NCBI GenBank assembly: GCA_013339765.2
Contig: JABSTR010001172.1
Location: 372,001-436,000 of the forward strand
Source of the DNA: Haemaphysalis longicornis
Lineage: Eukaryota > Arthropoda > Arachnida > Ixodida > Ixodidae
Length of the DNA stretch: 64,000 nucleotides
Direction: 5' to 3'
Below the pieces are notes generated by a model. That model saw only the letters and a program-made list of their open reading frames with translations, was not told where the DNA came from and did not search any database. Position numbers and translations under genes: made by a program. Shown here one piece after another: positions 21,824 through 31,120 of the stretch. Each line of letters opens with the position of its first letter. Position 1 is the stretch's first letter.

Positions 21824-22489
21824 ATGAACGCGAGAGACCAGAGGCCATCCGGCGGCGGAGGCAGTGGCTCAGGCAAGGCGGCCACGCAGGCAGCAGGGCA
21901 GTCGGTAAACGGAGCCGAGAAAGTGAAGAGCGACCCGGGTCGAACAGAAAAAAAAAAAGATCGAAACAGAAAACCAAAACCAAAAGTTCAAAGCGAAAGT
22001 ACATGTCCACCACGACTGCTTCGCCTCCTCCTTCCACCTCGCCCGCGACCGATTCCAGAGGGCTGTTTGGCGTTCCGTGGGCGTCGGGCTGACCCCGCCG
22101 CGGCGGGACCCTCGCGCGACCGGCTGGACTCCTCGAAGAGAGCGGAGAGGAGAGGGGAGGGCCGTCGAAATCGCCAGCGCGTGCACTCTGTTGACGGCGG
22201 CACGTGCTTCGTCGTGGTCGGTCGGCCGGCGCGTGTGGTTGCTGCGGCGTCCCACTTTGCCACTTTCTCCGGCGTCGTTCGTCGTCGTTTGTCGGCTAGC
22301 CGGCGTTCGACAGTTAACCCGCTTTTTCGCTGCGCCCGAGCAGCGCCGGCTGCTTGCTGGGTCGACGAACCCCGCGGGCCGCCTCGACGCCCTCCCTGTT
22401 TGTTAATGTATCTGTTTTTCCACGCTCTTCCAACCTACGAGGCCTCCACCTCCTTATTTTTGTTTGCCTCTCGTGCATTCGCTTTCTGA
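21824..22489 (+). CDS. weak candidate for a 5' coding exon in a CpG-rich block
   Basis: I do not recognise this protein. The frame opens with an ATG in a fair context (A at -3) and runs 221 codons. The first 60 residues are low-complexity and charged: a Gly/Ser-rich stretch (GGGGSGSGK) followed by a Lys/Arg-rich stretch (TEKKKDRNRKPKPK), as is common at the N-termini of nuclear proteins. The rest is Arg/Pro/Ala-rich, as a CpG-rich sequence gives in any phase, and long frames also exist on the opposite strand. I see no clear splice donor. If it is real, the coding exon probably ends within the first third. A chance ORF is the more likely explanation. Confidence 0.15.
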   Translation: MNARDQRPSGGGGSGSGKAATQAAGQSVNGAEKVKSDPGRTEKKKDRNRKPKPKVQSESTCPPRLLRLLLPPRPRPIPEGCLAFRGRRADPAAAGPSRDRLDSSKRAERRGEGRRNRQRVHSVDGGTCFVVVGRPARVVAAASHFATFSGVVRRRLSASRRSTVNPLFRCARAAPAACWVDEPRGPPRRPPCLLMYLFFHALPTYEASTSLFLFASRAFAF

Positions 22490-22779
22490 GCTCTTTAAAC
22501 CCGCGCGTAAAGCGCGCCTGCTCCGGAAGGTTAAACTGTTTTCTTCCTCGAAGCGATTGGGCACTGTCCTTGCAGTAAAGCTTGTTTGCTGGCCGGTGGG
22601 AGGCTTAAGGCCGAGGTACCCACGCGCCAACCGCATTACCTGAATGTATATTTAATATCTTTTGAATGCTTGATATGCATTCTTGCTACTGTGTAAGGTT
22701 AGACGCTGTTTCAGAAAAGAAAACAAAGGCTAGCAGGAAGCCCTAAGTGGGAATTATCGGACAAATGCGCAAGCCAATC
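22490..22779. other. no recognised feature
   Basis: Tapering GC content after the CpG-rich block; nothing recognised. Confidence 0.35.
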
Positions 22780-23180
22780 TGCTATTCACGAAGCTTCTTG
22801 AAAGTAGGCTTCACCGCTGTACACAAACGCATTTCTGGGAAGATTTCTTTCAGGCGTCTTAAAGCAGTGTGATAGCAAACTAGGAAGGCACAAGCGGATT
22901 TTGTCATACACCTCCATAAGACCATATGAAGCACAATGCACCGATCCCCATAACAAGCCGGCTGCGCTGGCTTTGCTGAAGTGCATTACTGGGAGGGCAT
23001 TTTTCAGGGACCAACATAAGAAATATGGTATCAAAGTATAAAGGGCTTAGCTCCTTTTATTGGATACCGGCGTAAGGTACCGTGTAGCCCTATGAAAAGC
23101 TACAAGCTCTTTTAAAAGCGGCCTCATTAGTATGCACAACTGCATTGACGGCGAGGCATTTTGGGGGCAATTATAGGCGT
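22780..23180 (+). repeat. repeat family A-related, two or three degenerate units
   Basis: The phrase gtaggcttcacc-ctgtacacaaacgcatt-tgggaagat is followed by further weaker versions near 22,970 (ctgaagtgcattactgggag) and 23,115 (agcggcctcattagtatgcacaactgcattg). These match the 'ggcttcacc...acaaacgcattgc' segment of family A at 2.86 and 27.43 kb, so the segment appears locally multiplied. Confidence 0.45.
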
Positions 23181-24394
23181 TTCTATACGGAAATATGCCA
23201 GTGTTGGGGCATTCACTAATAGCATTTTCTCATGCGACGAAAGTGACATATTGCTGAGCGTCACAAACAAAATGGTTTTCTCGTTGAGTCGTCATTTTAA
23301 AAAAAGTCAAAAATGAGGGAAAAGACTGGGGCAGACGAACAACCCAATCCTTCATGGAATCGTAATGCAGGGGTCGTTTGCTAAGTTTGGTAACTTCCTA
23401 TAAGACATGGTCACAGCCTTTTCGGTGAGTTCGTTACTGGCAAGTATCACTCTTTTATCGAGCTCAGCCGACTTATTTTCGTTGGACAGACATTTGAAGC
23501 GGACGTGTCAGCACTTCTCGCGAAAATGTAGTTTTGTGCAGTGATAAAAAAGCTTTCTTTTAAGAATTGGGTGGCTGCGCAGATAAAACGCGCCAGAGTT
23601 AAGACAGCCTATTTAGGACAGCCTATATTAAGTTAAGGCGCAGTCAGACATCATCGTAAGATGAGTGACACCTGTGCGCCAGTCGGGAAGTGGAGTGGAG
23701 TCGAGGCCACCACTCTGGACAGCATGAAAGAAATTCATTGAATTTCTGTGAGTGACCGCCGCATAACAGTGCGCGGGACTGCCGATGCGTGTGAACTGAA
23801 ATACAGCACACTGCAGAATCCTGCATGAAGAGCTGCAGAGGAAGAAGCTATATAGTTGTGGACGCGATAATTGCCGCGATCGCCAACTGTGGACAATTGA
23901 TAGTGCTTGTACGTTTTGACGCACGCAGGAGTTTTTGCATCGATTCGTGACCGCGGATGAAACATTAATTAACCACTGTGCAGCCGACTCGAAGCAGCAG
24001 CCACAGCTAAGAACAACGCAAAGGACACACGTACGCGCAATTTTTGAAGAAAGTGGTACATGTGCAGCGGCCCCATCGTCTTTCTTATCCGTTTTCGTGT
24101 AGCCTATTTTGGTCCTGCAATAACACCGCGCCACGTTCAACCAAGCCTCGTGTGCCGTTCAGAAGGCGGCGGATGGTAGCACTCATCGGTCAGAAAACTG
24201 CGAAGTGTCAAGACAAAGATACCCGTTAAAGCGGGAGCAAGAATCAGCCTGGGACATGCCGCATGAGAGGTGAACGCGACGGCACGTGAGTAGAACAGGT
24301 TCACGCGGAAGGGAGCTCTCACTGTGGGGGAGCTGCCACGTTAATTGCGGCCAGTCTGCCTGTCGGGTAATTTGCGTCAAAAGACGAAGGAACC
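23181..24394. other. no recognised feature
   Basis: A 170-codon minus-strand frame (23,628-24,140) exists but has no recognisable domain. No RNA genes or transposon ends were identified. Confidence 0.35.
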
Positions 24395-24939
24395 AAAGCA
24401 AAAAATTGGACGCGTATCTGCTCCTTTCGTTGCAAATGTCGATGAAAGACGATAGCCGGCTGGCGCACCTGACAATTAAATGTCTCCCTTCTCTTTCCCG
24501 CTCACCTCTCATTCTGTTCCTCTCCCGTCTCGTTCCTCCTAAGATAACACGCTAGAAATTTGCTCAAGTCAATTTAAATTTATCGCGTTCCACTGCTCCA
24601 AGTCTGGTGCCTCGATGCCAGCGCTGTCGTACGGCGGAGACGCGCGTGAATCGAGGCAACAGCGGGCAACAGCAGGCGACAGTTTTCTGCAGTTGATGTA
24701 GTATTTCATTTGATCGCAAAAACCAAGCATTCATTAAATTTTTAATAAAGAAGCACTGCAAATATGACTAATGTATTGATTTTCTGCCTCATATTTGCGT
24801 AATGTCCTGTTCTTGTTCAACAATGTTGACAAGTATGAACTCTGACATCAGACCTAGACGTTTATTTGGCTGTGAGTATATATAAGACTATTGCGCAGCT
24901 CCTGTTTCACTTTGGCCGGCTGGCTGAATCGAGTCACAG

Positions 24940-25155
24940 GTGGTTGTAAGCAACTCTAAATTGTTTGTATGTTAATCTTTTGTCTACAATCAACTTGAAG
25001 CTGTTTATGTGTTTCTGTAAGTGTCTCTAACTGGCAGCCTTCGCGCTCTATTAGTTTTGTAGCAACAGGCACTGTACTTGTTTAATTGTTTCTGGTTGTT
25101 TATGTTGTATTATTGATACCAGGATTTTTTGATAATAAATTTATCATTTCAATGC

Positions 25156-25192
<37 letters not shown>

Positions 25193-25193
25193 G

Positions 25194-25242
<49 letters not shown>
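24940..25242 (+). mobile_element. LINE-type 3' UTR insertion with ACAG tail
   Basis: Relative to the second family P copy, 24,940-25,154 is extra sequence. It ends gataataaatttatcatttc followed by a long (CAGA)n tail to 25,242. The target in copy 2 reads cacagacagacatacagacag, so the insertion entered a short ACAG run and the tail is now expanded. The target duplication cannot be separated from the tail. Only a 3' UTR is left; no coding sequence. Confidence 0.6.
25155..25242 (+). repeat. (ACAG)n microsatellite
   Basis: About 21 units, with one interruption (acaggacag). Confidence 0.95.
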
Positions 25243-25244
<2 letters not shown>

Positions 25245-25300
25245 CAAAATTTCTGCGTTTAAGTAGCCCAAGAAAGACTATCGTCTTTTAAAAGAGACGC

Positions 25301-25415
25301 AAACACGTTGTAGCAGTGAACAAGTCTGTGATAATCGCTGGAACGGCTCCATGACAACCGTCACCATGCTTGACAATCACCGCAACGCGGAGCTGTGATT
25401 CTGTAGAGATTTTTT
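25301..25415. other. no recognised feature
   Basis: Short spacer between family P and the SINE. Confidence 0.4.
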
Positions 25416-25428
25416 TTTTCACGCTATT

Positions 25429-25621
25429 GATTGATTGTTGGGTTTAACGCGCCGACGCAACGCAGGCGATGAGCGCGCCGTAGTGGAGGGCTCCGGGTTA
25501 ATATTGACCACCTGGGGATCTTTAACGTGCGCCGAAATCTCGTACACACGGGCGTTTTTGCTTTTCGCCTCCATCAGAAAAGCGGCCGCCGCGGCCGGGA
25601 ATCGAACCCGCGACCTCGTGC
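25429..25621 (-). mobile_element. tRNA-headed SINE (Ruka-like), 5' truncated, with 13-bp target duplication
   Basis: On the minus strand it reads from the B box region (gcgggttcgattcccggccg) through tttctgatggaggcgaaaag, cgcacgttaaagatccccag and ttaacccggagccctccact to a tail of caatcaatcaat. The perfect 13-mer ttttcacgctatt stands at 25,416-25,428 and again at 25,622-25,634. The A box half of the head is missing, so reverse transcription stopped inside the tRNA-like part. The body matches the copies at 44.9, 55.9 and 59.3 kb. Confidence 0.9.
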
Positions 25622-25627
25622 TTTTCA

Positions 25628-25757
25628 CGCTATTAAGCAAGTGAGAAAACTAAAGCAACAAAAAAGTAATGATAAACGAAGGAGAAAAGAACGCTATTAA
25701 GCAATTGAGAAAACTAAAGCAACAAAAAAAGTAATGATAAAAGAAGGAGAAAAGAGA
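25628..25757 (+). repeat. 64-bp tandem duplication
   Basis: Two units starting cgctattaagcaa at 25,628 and 25,692, each continuing gagaaaactaaagcaacaaa and gtaatgataaa-gaaggagaa. The duplication begins inside the right target duplication of the SINE. Confidence 0.9.
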
Positions 25758-26369
25758 AATACGCGGCTTAGGTATGTTTATAGAGGCGATAAACAGAAAC
25801 GCTAGTGACATGACCGGAGTACATGCGGGATTTCCACTGCTCGTGGAAACCTCAGTTTATTCGCCCTGTTTCGCTGTTTCGCCGAACCACAACTTTGGAT
25901 TCGAAACGGATGCACTGAACCGATGTAAAGAAGGGGGAAGAAAACCCCACCCGCATACGTTCTCACTCAGCGAAAAGCCCTCCGGCGGTGGTCTACGTGA
26001 CAGCGCCTGTCACGCGTGCTCTGCTTGTCACGTCACTTCATCTTAAAAAAAAAAAGGGGGGGGGGGGCAATCCTCGCGCTACCATTTACGTTGTTTTTTT
26101 ATATAGCTTCTTCCACACATACTAATACGATGCTAATGATAATACGATTCAACAGATCCAATTCACCTTCGCTGCCGTCTGGCTGGCGCCTACCGTGCGT
26201 TGCCTTTTTGTGGTAATCCCAACTTTCACCCCAGCGCGATTAACAGAAGGTGAGTGTAAAAGGTATTAAAATCGTGTTCTTGATTTCAACGTAACTCTGT
26301 ACCGCCCCAGGAGGCAATCTCATGTAAAACTGAGTGCAGTGATGTGCGTGCTTTTTGCGTGCACTGACA
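25758..26369. other. no recognised gene; poly-A/poly-G run at about 26,045-26,068
   Basis: An A run followed by about 12 G interrupts the sequence near 26.05 kb. Nothing else was recognised. Confidence 0.4.
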
Positions 26370-26690
26370 TTTTGGTTAAGAAGCAGGAATCAAGAGAGCG
26401 AATGAAGGAAAGAGGGGTGCTGGAAAGATAGAGAGAAAGGGAAGGTGGGTTATTAATGTTGTGGTGTGGGAGCAGGCCTGCTCCTATCAGAATATATATA
26501 TAAAAGGGTTGGCAGTCAAGAATGCCTCGGAAAGCAAAGGGGAGAATTCGGTAGGTTATTGAAGCAGATGAAGAATTTGGAAAGACTGAAAGAAAGTGGA
26601 GAAAAAATTCCCGTCGGGTTGAATCCGAACCCACGACCTCCAGAATACGCGTCTGTTGCGATGACCACTACGCTACGGCGGGCTGTTCCC
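26370..26690 (-). mobile_element. second tRNA-headed SINE family
   Basis: On the minus strand from about 26,686: cccgccgtagcgtagtggtc (A box region), then tggaggtcgtgggttcggat (B box ggttcggattc). The head is thus tRNA-like but differs from the Ruka-like head. It is followed by a pyrimidine-rich body (cctttctctctatctttcc) through about 26,370. No target duplication was found. It is not taken as a functional tRNA gene because no clean cloverleaf or acceptor pairing is apparent. Confidence 0.6.
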
Positions 26691-26964
26691 CTCCACTTTC
26701 TCGGGTATTTATGTTAAGGTATTTTGTTTTCGTGTGCTTGGAGTGGTAGCCAGCGCCACTCGGAGTAGTTCGAGTGGCGCTGGAGTCTCCGGAGCGCCAG
26801 CTGTGCGCCGTGAGACGTCACTGCTCCTCGCGCATGCGCAGCACGGCTCTCCAGGAGCCGCGCGAAACTGCTCAACCTCGGCCAGTGTAGCTCACGCTAC
26901 AAAAGCCAGATACCTTTTAACTTGTGAACAGGGAAGTCCAGTGAAGCTGGCGCTCTTATTGGAT
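26691..26964. other. no recognised feature
   Basis: A short direct repeat (cgccactcggagtagttcg then gagtggcgctggagtctccg) is the only structure noticed. Confidence 0.35.
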
Positions 26965-27650
26965 ATCCTATGTTAAGGTTCAGCTACATTGGGGATTTAC
27001 TATACTGAGTTATAAGGACATTGGCCCGATCTCTACGTCACATACCAAGGACACACACTATTCTAGGGTAGAGATAATGATGCTAGATAATAGCGCGGCT
27101 AGGGCAATCACAGCGCAGGCTCTAGTGCGCCGCACAGGTGGCCGCCAAAGAGCGCGGTGGTGGTGAGTAATTCGGTTGAGAAAAGAAAAGTGGACTGGGG
27201 ATATTACTGAGCCCATCTGGGGGAAGAGCGCGTGGCATTGCGTAATGATCGAGAGAGACATACAGAGACGCCGCATGTGGCGAGGAGTATAGACGACTCG
27301 GGAAAGGGGCGGCAGTGGTAGATAGGGGCTGTAACCATACTCCTCCGTAGATGGGTGTGCTTCACTGTGCGACACACCACGTGGGGAAGGTAGCTTACAA
27401 AAACCAAGCTTACATTGGGCATTTTAAAGTCGGCTTCACCTCTAAACAGAAACGCTTTTTTGGAAATGCAATTTTCAGGGGAAATATAAGCCGCCTTGTT
27501 TCAAAACATACAAGACCTAAAAGCTTTTTTTTATTATTATAAATTTTTTCATACGCTCAACACACTCTGCTGAGTAAATTGTTGCCGCCGGCACGGGACC
27601 CTGGAATCCTATCCATATACAGCTTCGCTGTAAAAATAAATATGTCGTGT
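26965..27650 (+). repeat. dispersed repeat family A, copy 2 (longest uninterrupted)
   Basis: This is the reference copy for family A, collinear with 2,553-3,010 and containing the uninterrupted target of the 16-kb LINE insertion. It ends near the recurring mini-hairpin acagcttcgctgt (27,619-27,631) and tgtaaaaata. No coding capacity. Confidence 0.65.
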
Positions 27651-28450
27651 CAGCATGTCAATGCAGCCCATTTGCGTGCAGCGATACGGGTACACCGAAA
27701 ACAGCCCGTGCGCGATAGCGGACCAGGCGCAGGGATGGTTCGGGTACCAAAGGTGGCAAAGGGGAAACGCTGAGATGGTGGGGAACCTGTGGCTACACTC
27801 CCTCCGCCTCCCTCTGCACGTGAATGCTTGAAAGGCGTTACGGTGGAGGCCGACCCGGAAAGGAACAACCAGCGAGAGAGATTAACGAACCAATGTCAGC
27901 TCGTAATGGGGAGCGAATGATCAATTCACCCGGGAGTTGCGCCGAAATAGCTCCACTGGTTAGCGCAACACTTCAGGGTGTATACGGCCCGTTCGTTTGC
28001 CTCTCACAGTGCCGTCTTCCGGTTGCGTGCGATTGCGGCGAGTTCGCCACGCGGTTGTATTCCCTGTCTGCACTCACTTGCCGCAATCTAAAGACAGCTG
28101 CGTCTCGTTCCAACAGGAGCCATTCATGACGCGGCAGTAAGTTTCGTGCACGATCATAATCACGTACAAGACGCACCGCGCTGATATTAGCCAGGGCGAA
28201 AGCTAGTACGCTATCGGGTACAATCAACAGCGTATCAAAGGCCATATACGCCTGCTGAGGCTGTCGAGCCACGAATTACACATGAAGGAAAGACAATTCC
28301 CAAACCGCTGTATCAATACCTGTGACGGTAGGTTCCCCATTGAGTCGAAGAAGAGGTCATTCGTCCTGAGTTGAAAAGATTCCAACGACATTCCAGTGAA
28401 TAACGTCGAGATAAGCACGTCAACTGTTCACGAAAGCTTCGCTGCTTCGG
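27651..28450. other. no recognised feature
   Basis: Overlapping open frames of about 100 codons without recognisable domains. Confidence 0.35.
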
Positions 28451-28463
28451 ACCACCGTATCGA

Positions 28464-28676
28464 TTTATTGTGAGGTTTAACGCGCCAACACTACACAGAC
28501 GATGGGGCGCACCGTAGTGGAGGGATCCGGATTAATTTTGACCACCTGGGTACCTTTAACGTGCACCGAAATGTTAAACACACGGGCATTTTCGGCCGCC
28601 GCGGCCGGGAATCGAACCCGCGTCCTTGGGCTCAATAGCCCAGTGACTAAGCCACTGAGCCACCGCGGCGGCTCGT
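28464..28676 (-). mobile_element. tRNA-headed SINE (Ruka-like), full head, internal deletion, 13-bp target duplication
   Basis: The minus strand starts ccgccgcggtggctcagtgg (A box) and continues to cgcgggttcgattcccggcc (B box), then the shared body. About 20 bases of the tttctgatggaggcgaaaa segment are missing. accaccgtatcga flanks it perfectly at 28,451-28,463 and 28,677-28,689. It is inserted in otherwise unannotated sequence. Confidence 0.92.
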
Positions 28677-28689
28677 ACCACCGTATCGA

Positions 28690-28900
28690 AAGAGGGCTTA
28701 TAACCTTCGTGAACACTGACGATCGCAACACAAAGACTTCTTGAACGTGCCTCCATTGGTAGTTTTGGAGATTTAAAGCGAAGCTTTCTCGGTCTCACTG
28801 ATGATGGCGTCGTAATCAAAACGCACTGCAGGAAAGCGAACTTTACACAATGGGAGGGCACATGACGATGATGATGAAACAAGGAAGGAACTCTTCCCGT
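28690..28900. other. no recognised feature
   Basis: Short spacer with no recognised signature. Confidence 0.3.
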
Positions 28901-28903
28901 GCA

Positions 28904-28975
28904 TGGTCGGAATCGAACGCGGGTCTATCACGTCATGAAGTCGACGTCTATCCCATTGCGCCATCATCGAATTCG
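28904..28975 (-). other. tRNA-like sequence, probably a SINE head
   Basis: On the minus strand: gatgatggcgcaatgggata (A box-like), then cccgcgttcgattccgacca (B box gttcgattcc). The spacing fits a tRNA, but the would-be anticodon arm pairs acgtc with gacgt around an 8-base loop and the acceptor ends do not pair well. It is more likely a retroposon head or tRNA relic than an active tRNA gene. Confidence 0.4.
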
Positions 28976-29610
28976 GGTCACTCGGCCTTCCCTTTGGGTT
29001 GCTTGCGCGGGCGTTGGCTTTGGCTCAAACTTTGACAGTTCGAATTTTGGATGAGGACAATAATATAACGACGACGATGGCCGTGGGGAGGGGCGGTCAG
29101 CTTTCTCGTGAGGGATTCGTTTGCTGTCGTCTGAGTTTGAACTTTGACTCTTGGGCGGTTCGCACTTTGATCGTTGACGCTTTGACTTTGAGTACAGCGG
29201 CTGTGACTTCGGCACTTCGCCATTTGATTTTCGCAATCAAGAAAGCTCCGGTTTCAACCATCGTAGTCGTTAAATGGGGGGGGAGGGAGGTTCTGCTTTT
29301 TTTCTTGTTCTCTCTTAATGTTTCTTGTTAATTCTCGTAAGTAGGGTGCAGTTTGCTTGTAGTTAATTTACGCTCTTCCATTCGTTTCCTGGTTTTATTG
29401 CCGTAGCCGTACGTGCACGTTTATAGTTGTTAGTATTCCACCTTGCGCCAAACTTTATCCTGTCTTGAAGTTTGCCTTGTCGTATTAGTGAATCTTAATT
29501 TGTTGCTTATTTTAAAATTCGGGGCTTCGTCTCATTTTTCTAGCTGCTACCACAGAAGCGTCAAAGACCAACACCTTGTCGCTTGTAATTGGCGGAGCGG
29601 CAGCATTCGT
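28976..29610. other. no recognised feature
   Basis: A short purine run (ggggggggagggagg) near 29,275. Open frames without recognised domains. Confidence 0.35.
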
Positions 29611-29914
29611 GAATTTAGCCGCATCGCTTGCGCAAAAGAGGTGGGAGGAATCGTACGGCATAAAGGAGAGGAGAAGGATCATGCGCACAGTAATAAGCCG
29701 TGAAAGAGTTCATTGAGTCACCTGTGGGGAAATTACGCAGTGAATGAAAATGTAAGCTTCAGCAGTTTTTTAACAGCGGAGTTGTTTAAGCTTGAGATTT
29801 GCCCTGTGGCGTTAGCAATAAATACAAAGTAAAATACTAGTGCGCCACGTAACGGGTGCACCACCGTAGATAGGGCAGTATAACAGTGAAGCCGGCTTTC
29901 ACGCCCTGATTGAG
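29611..29914 (+). repeat. left flank shared with the degraded copy at 37.85-38.12 kb (family A-related)
   Basis: The stretch ataagccgtgaaagagttca through cagtgaagccggctttc and ctgattgag is repeated at 37,902-38,119 with few changes, and weaker similarity extends left to about 29,611. The phrases gttgtttaagctt and caccgtagatagggcagtat also relate it to family A. In the second copy the sequence then jumps to the position equivalent to 32,183 here. Confidence 0.7.
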
Positions 29915-30102
29915 TTCACGCCTGGCACAGTGCGCAGTCGACCTGTTCGGACCGTGCTTTTCTGGTGCTCTGACAACAGCGTGTTTCTACAGTGAAGGAC
30001 AGCGAAACGGCAGAGACAGCGGAGGACAGCCGAAGCTGAGTATTTACCTGCACGGTTTCTTTCTCGTTGTGTCGGGGTTTCAGCCGAGATGACGCGTAGA
30101 AA

Positions 30103-31095
30103 GTGGTACAGTGTGGTAGCTGTCCGCGGCACGTAGACGCAGAGGAGTTTCAGCGGGATGGCGGCGAGGCAGACGAAGGGGCAGGTACGTGTCGGTTATG
30201 CGTAGTGGTGTCGCGGCTAGAACGCGTAGAAGCGGATAACTCGGGGTTAGCTAAGCGGGTTGCAGAACTGGAGGCAGCGCTAAGTAACGAACGCGATGAA
30301 CGGAGGGCCGTTGAGGGAAAGTTAGAAGCAGCTGAGAGGAAGCTAGAAAGGAGCGTCATTTCGCCAACAAATGACGACCACCTCGGCCCATGCAGCGAAG
30401 CGGAGGCATGCGCCGAGGTGACACCGGGGGTGGAAGAAAGAATAGGCAACAGCTACTCCCACGTGCTGCAAGATAGGACAGCAAAACCAGTCGATAACCC
30501 GGGTACCAGTAAAGAGCGGCACGTGGCAGATGATAGCGTGGTAATCATTGCGGGTGACTCTAACATGAAGAGGAGCAGCGCTGCCATAGGGGAAAAGGGT
30601 AAAGGGGATAAGCGTGTGAAGGTGGGGTGTTTCCCAGGTCAAACGATGCAGACGGTGATGACTGCAGCGAAGGGGCAGCTGGCCTTGTCTAGTAAAGCTA
30701 GAAACTTTGTGGTGATTGCCGCGGGGCTTAACGATGTTCTAAAGGGAGAGGAGGGAAAACTTGGCCAGGAGATAGCGAAGGGGGTAAAGGACCTGCGGGC
30801 GACGGCCCCAAATGTGCGCATTGCAGTCTGCACCGTGCCGGAGGTGATGAAGCAGGGCGTGCACACCGAACGGGTAGTACTCGCTGCTAACAGCGAGATC
30901 GTGAGGTGCGGCAGGGAACTTGGGCTTGAAGTGATAGACGTGAACAGGGTAGTGGGCAGCATCGGACATAGGCAAGCTTTTCAGTGGGACGGGATTCACT
31001 TCAGCCCCAGGCTAGGAAACAAGGTGGGGTGGCGCTTAGGTGGGAGAGCGGTAGCTTTTTTAGGGGGCCCCGCGCAGCTAAGGAAGGCAAACTAG
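30103..31095 (+). CDS. LINE ORF1 protein with zinc-binding N-terminus, coiled coil and SGNH-esterase domain
   Basis: The 330-residue open frame is uninterrupted. Residues 4-33 carry C4-x2-C7 and C30-x2-C33, a likely zinc-binding pair. Residues about 34-84 form a heptad-rich, strongly charged coiled coil (LERVEADN...LEAAERKLER). Residues about 145-300 carry all four SGNH-hydrolase blocks: GDS (Ser153), the glycine block CFPGQT (Gly179), AGLND (Asn210) and DGIHF (Asp296, His299). In the CR1/L2 clades such esterase-type ORF1 proteins bind nucleic acid and membranes or lipid esters and assist retrotransposition; that is family knowledge, not shown here. The start chosen is the first ATG in frame. 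ORF2 begins about 26 bases downstream. Intactness beside a ruined ORF2 may reflect youth or chance. Confidence 0.85.
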   Translation: MVQCGSCPRHVDAEEFQRDGGEADEGAGTCRLCVVVSRLERVEADNSGLAKRVAELEAALSNERDERRAVEGKLEAAERKLERSVISPTNDDHLGPCSEAEACAEVTPGVEERIGNSYSHVLQDRTAKPVDNPGTSKERHVADDSVVIIAGDSNMKRSSAAIGEKGKGDKRVKVGCFPGQTMQTVMTAAKGQLALSSKARNFVVIAAGLNDVLKGEEGKLGQEIAKGVKDLRATAPNVRIAVCTVPEVMKQGVHTERVVLAANSEIVRCGRELGLEVIDVNRVVGSIGHRQAFQWDGIHFSPRLGNKVGWRLGGRAVAFLGGPAQLRKAN

Positions 31096-31120
31096 GAGAC
31101 AAAGGGGAAGCAAGAGACAC

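Larger units (their letters stand above)
24395..25300 (+). repeat. dispersed repeat family P, copy 1
   Basis: This segment is collinear with 41,047-41,775. Shared landmarks: gtatctgctcctttcgttgc, ctttcccgctcacctctcat, cgcgttccactgc, ctcgatgccaacgctg-type, tgcagttgatg-agtatttca, tatttgcgtaatgtc-tgttc, ataagactattgcgcag, tttggccggctggctgaatc, and finally accaaaatttctg-gtttaa. A TATA-like tatataag stands about 70 bp before the insertion point. Copy 1 differs by the insertion at 24,940. No protein is encoded. An LTR-like or promoter-bearing element is possible but unproven. Confidence 0.65.

Noticed and set aside
23628..24140. 170-codon minus-strand ORF
   Set aside because: No domain, no bias in codon use that I can see, and no exon signals; treated as chance.
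25155..25242. CRISPR-like regular repeats
   Set aside because: Pure tetranucleotide array without spacers; eukaryotic context.
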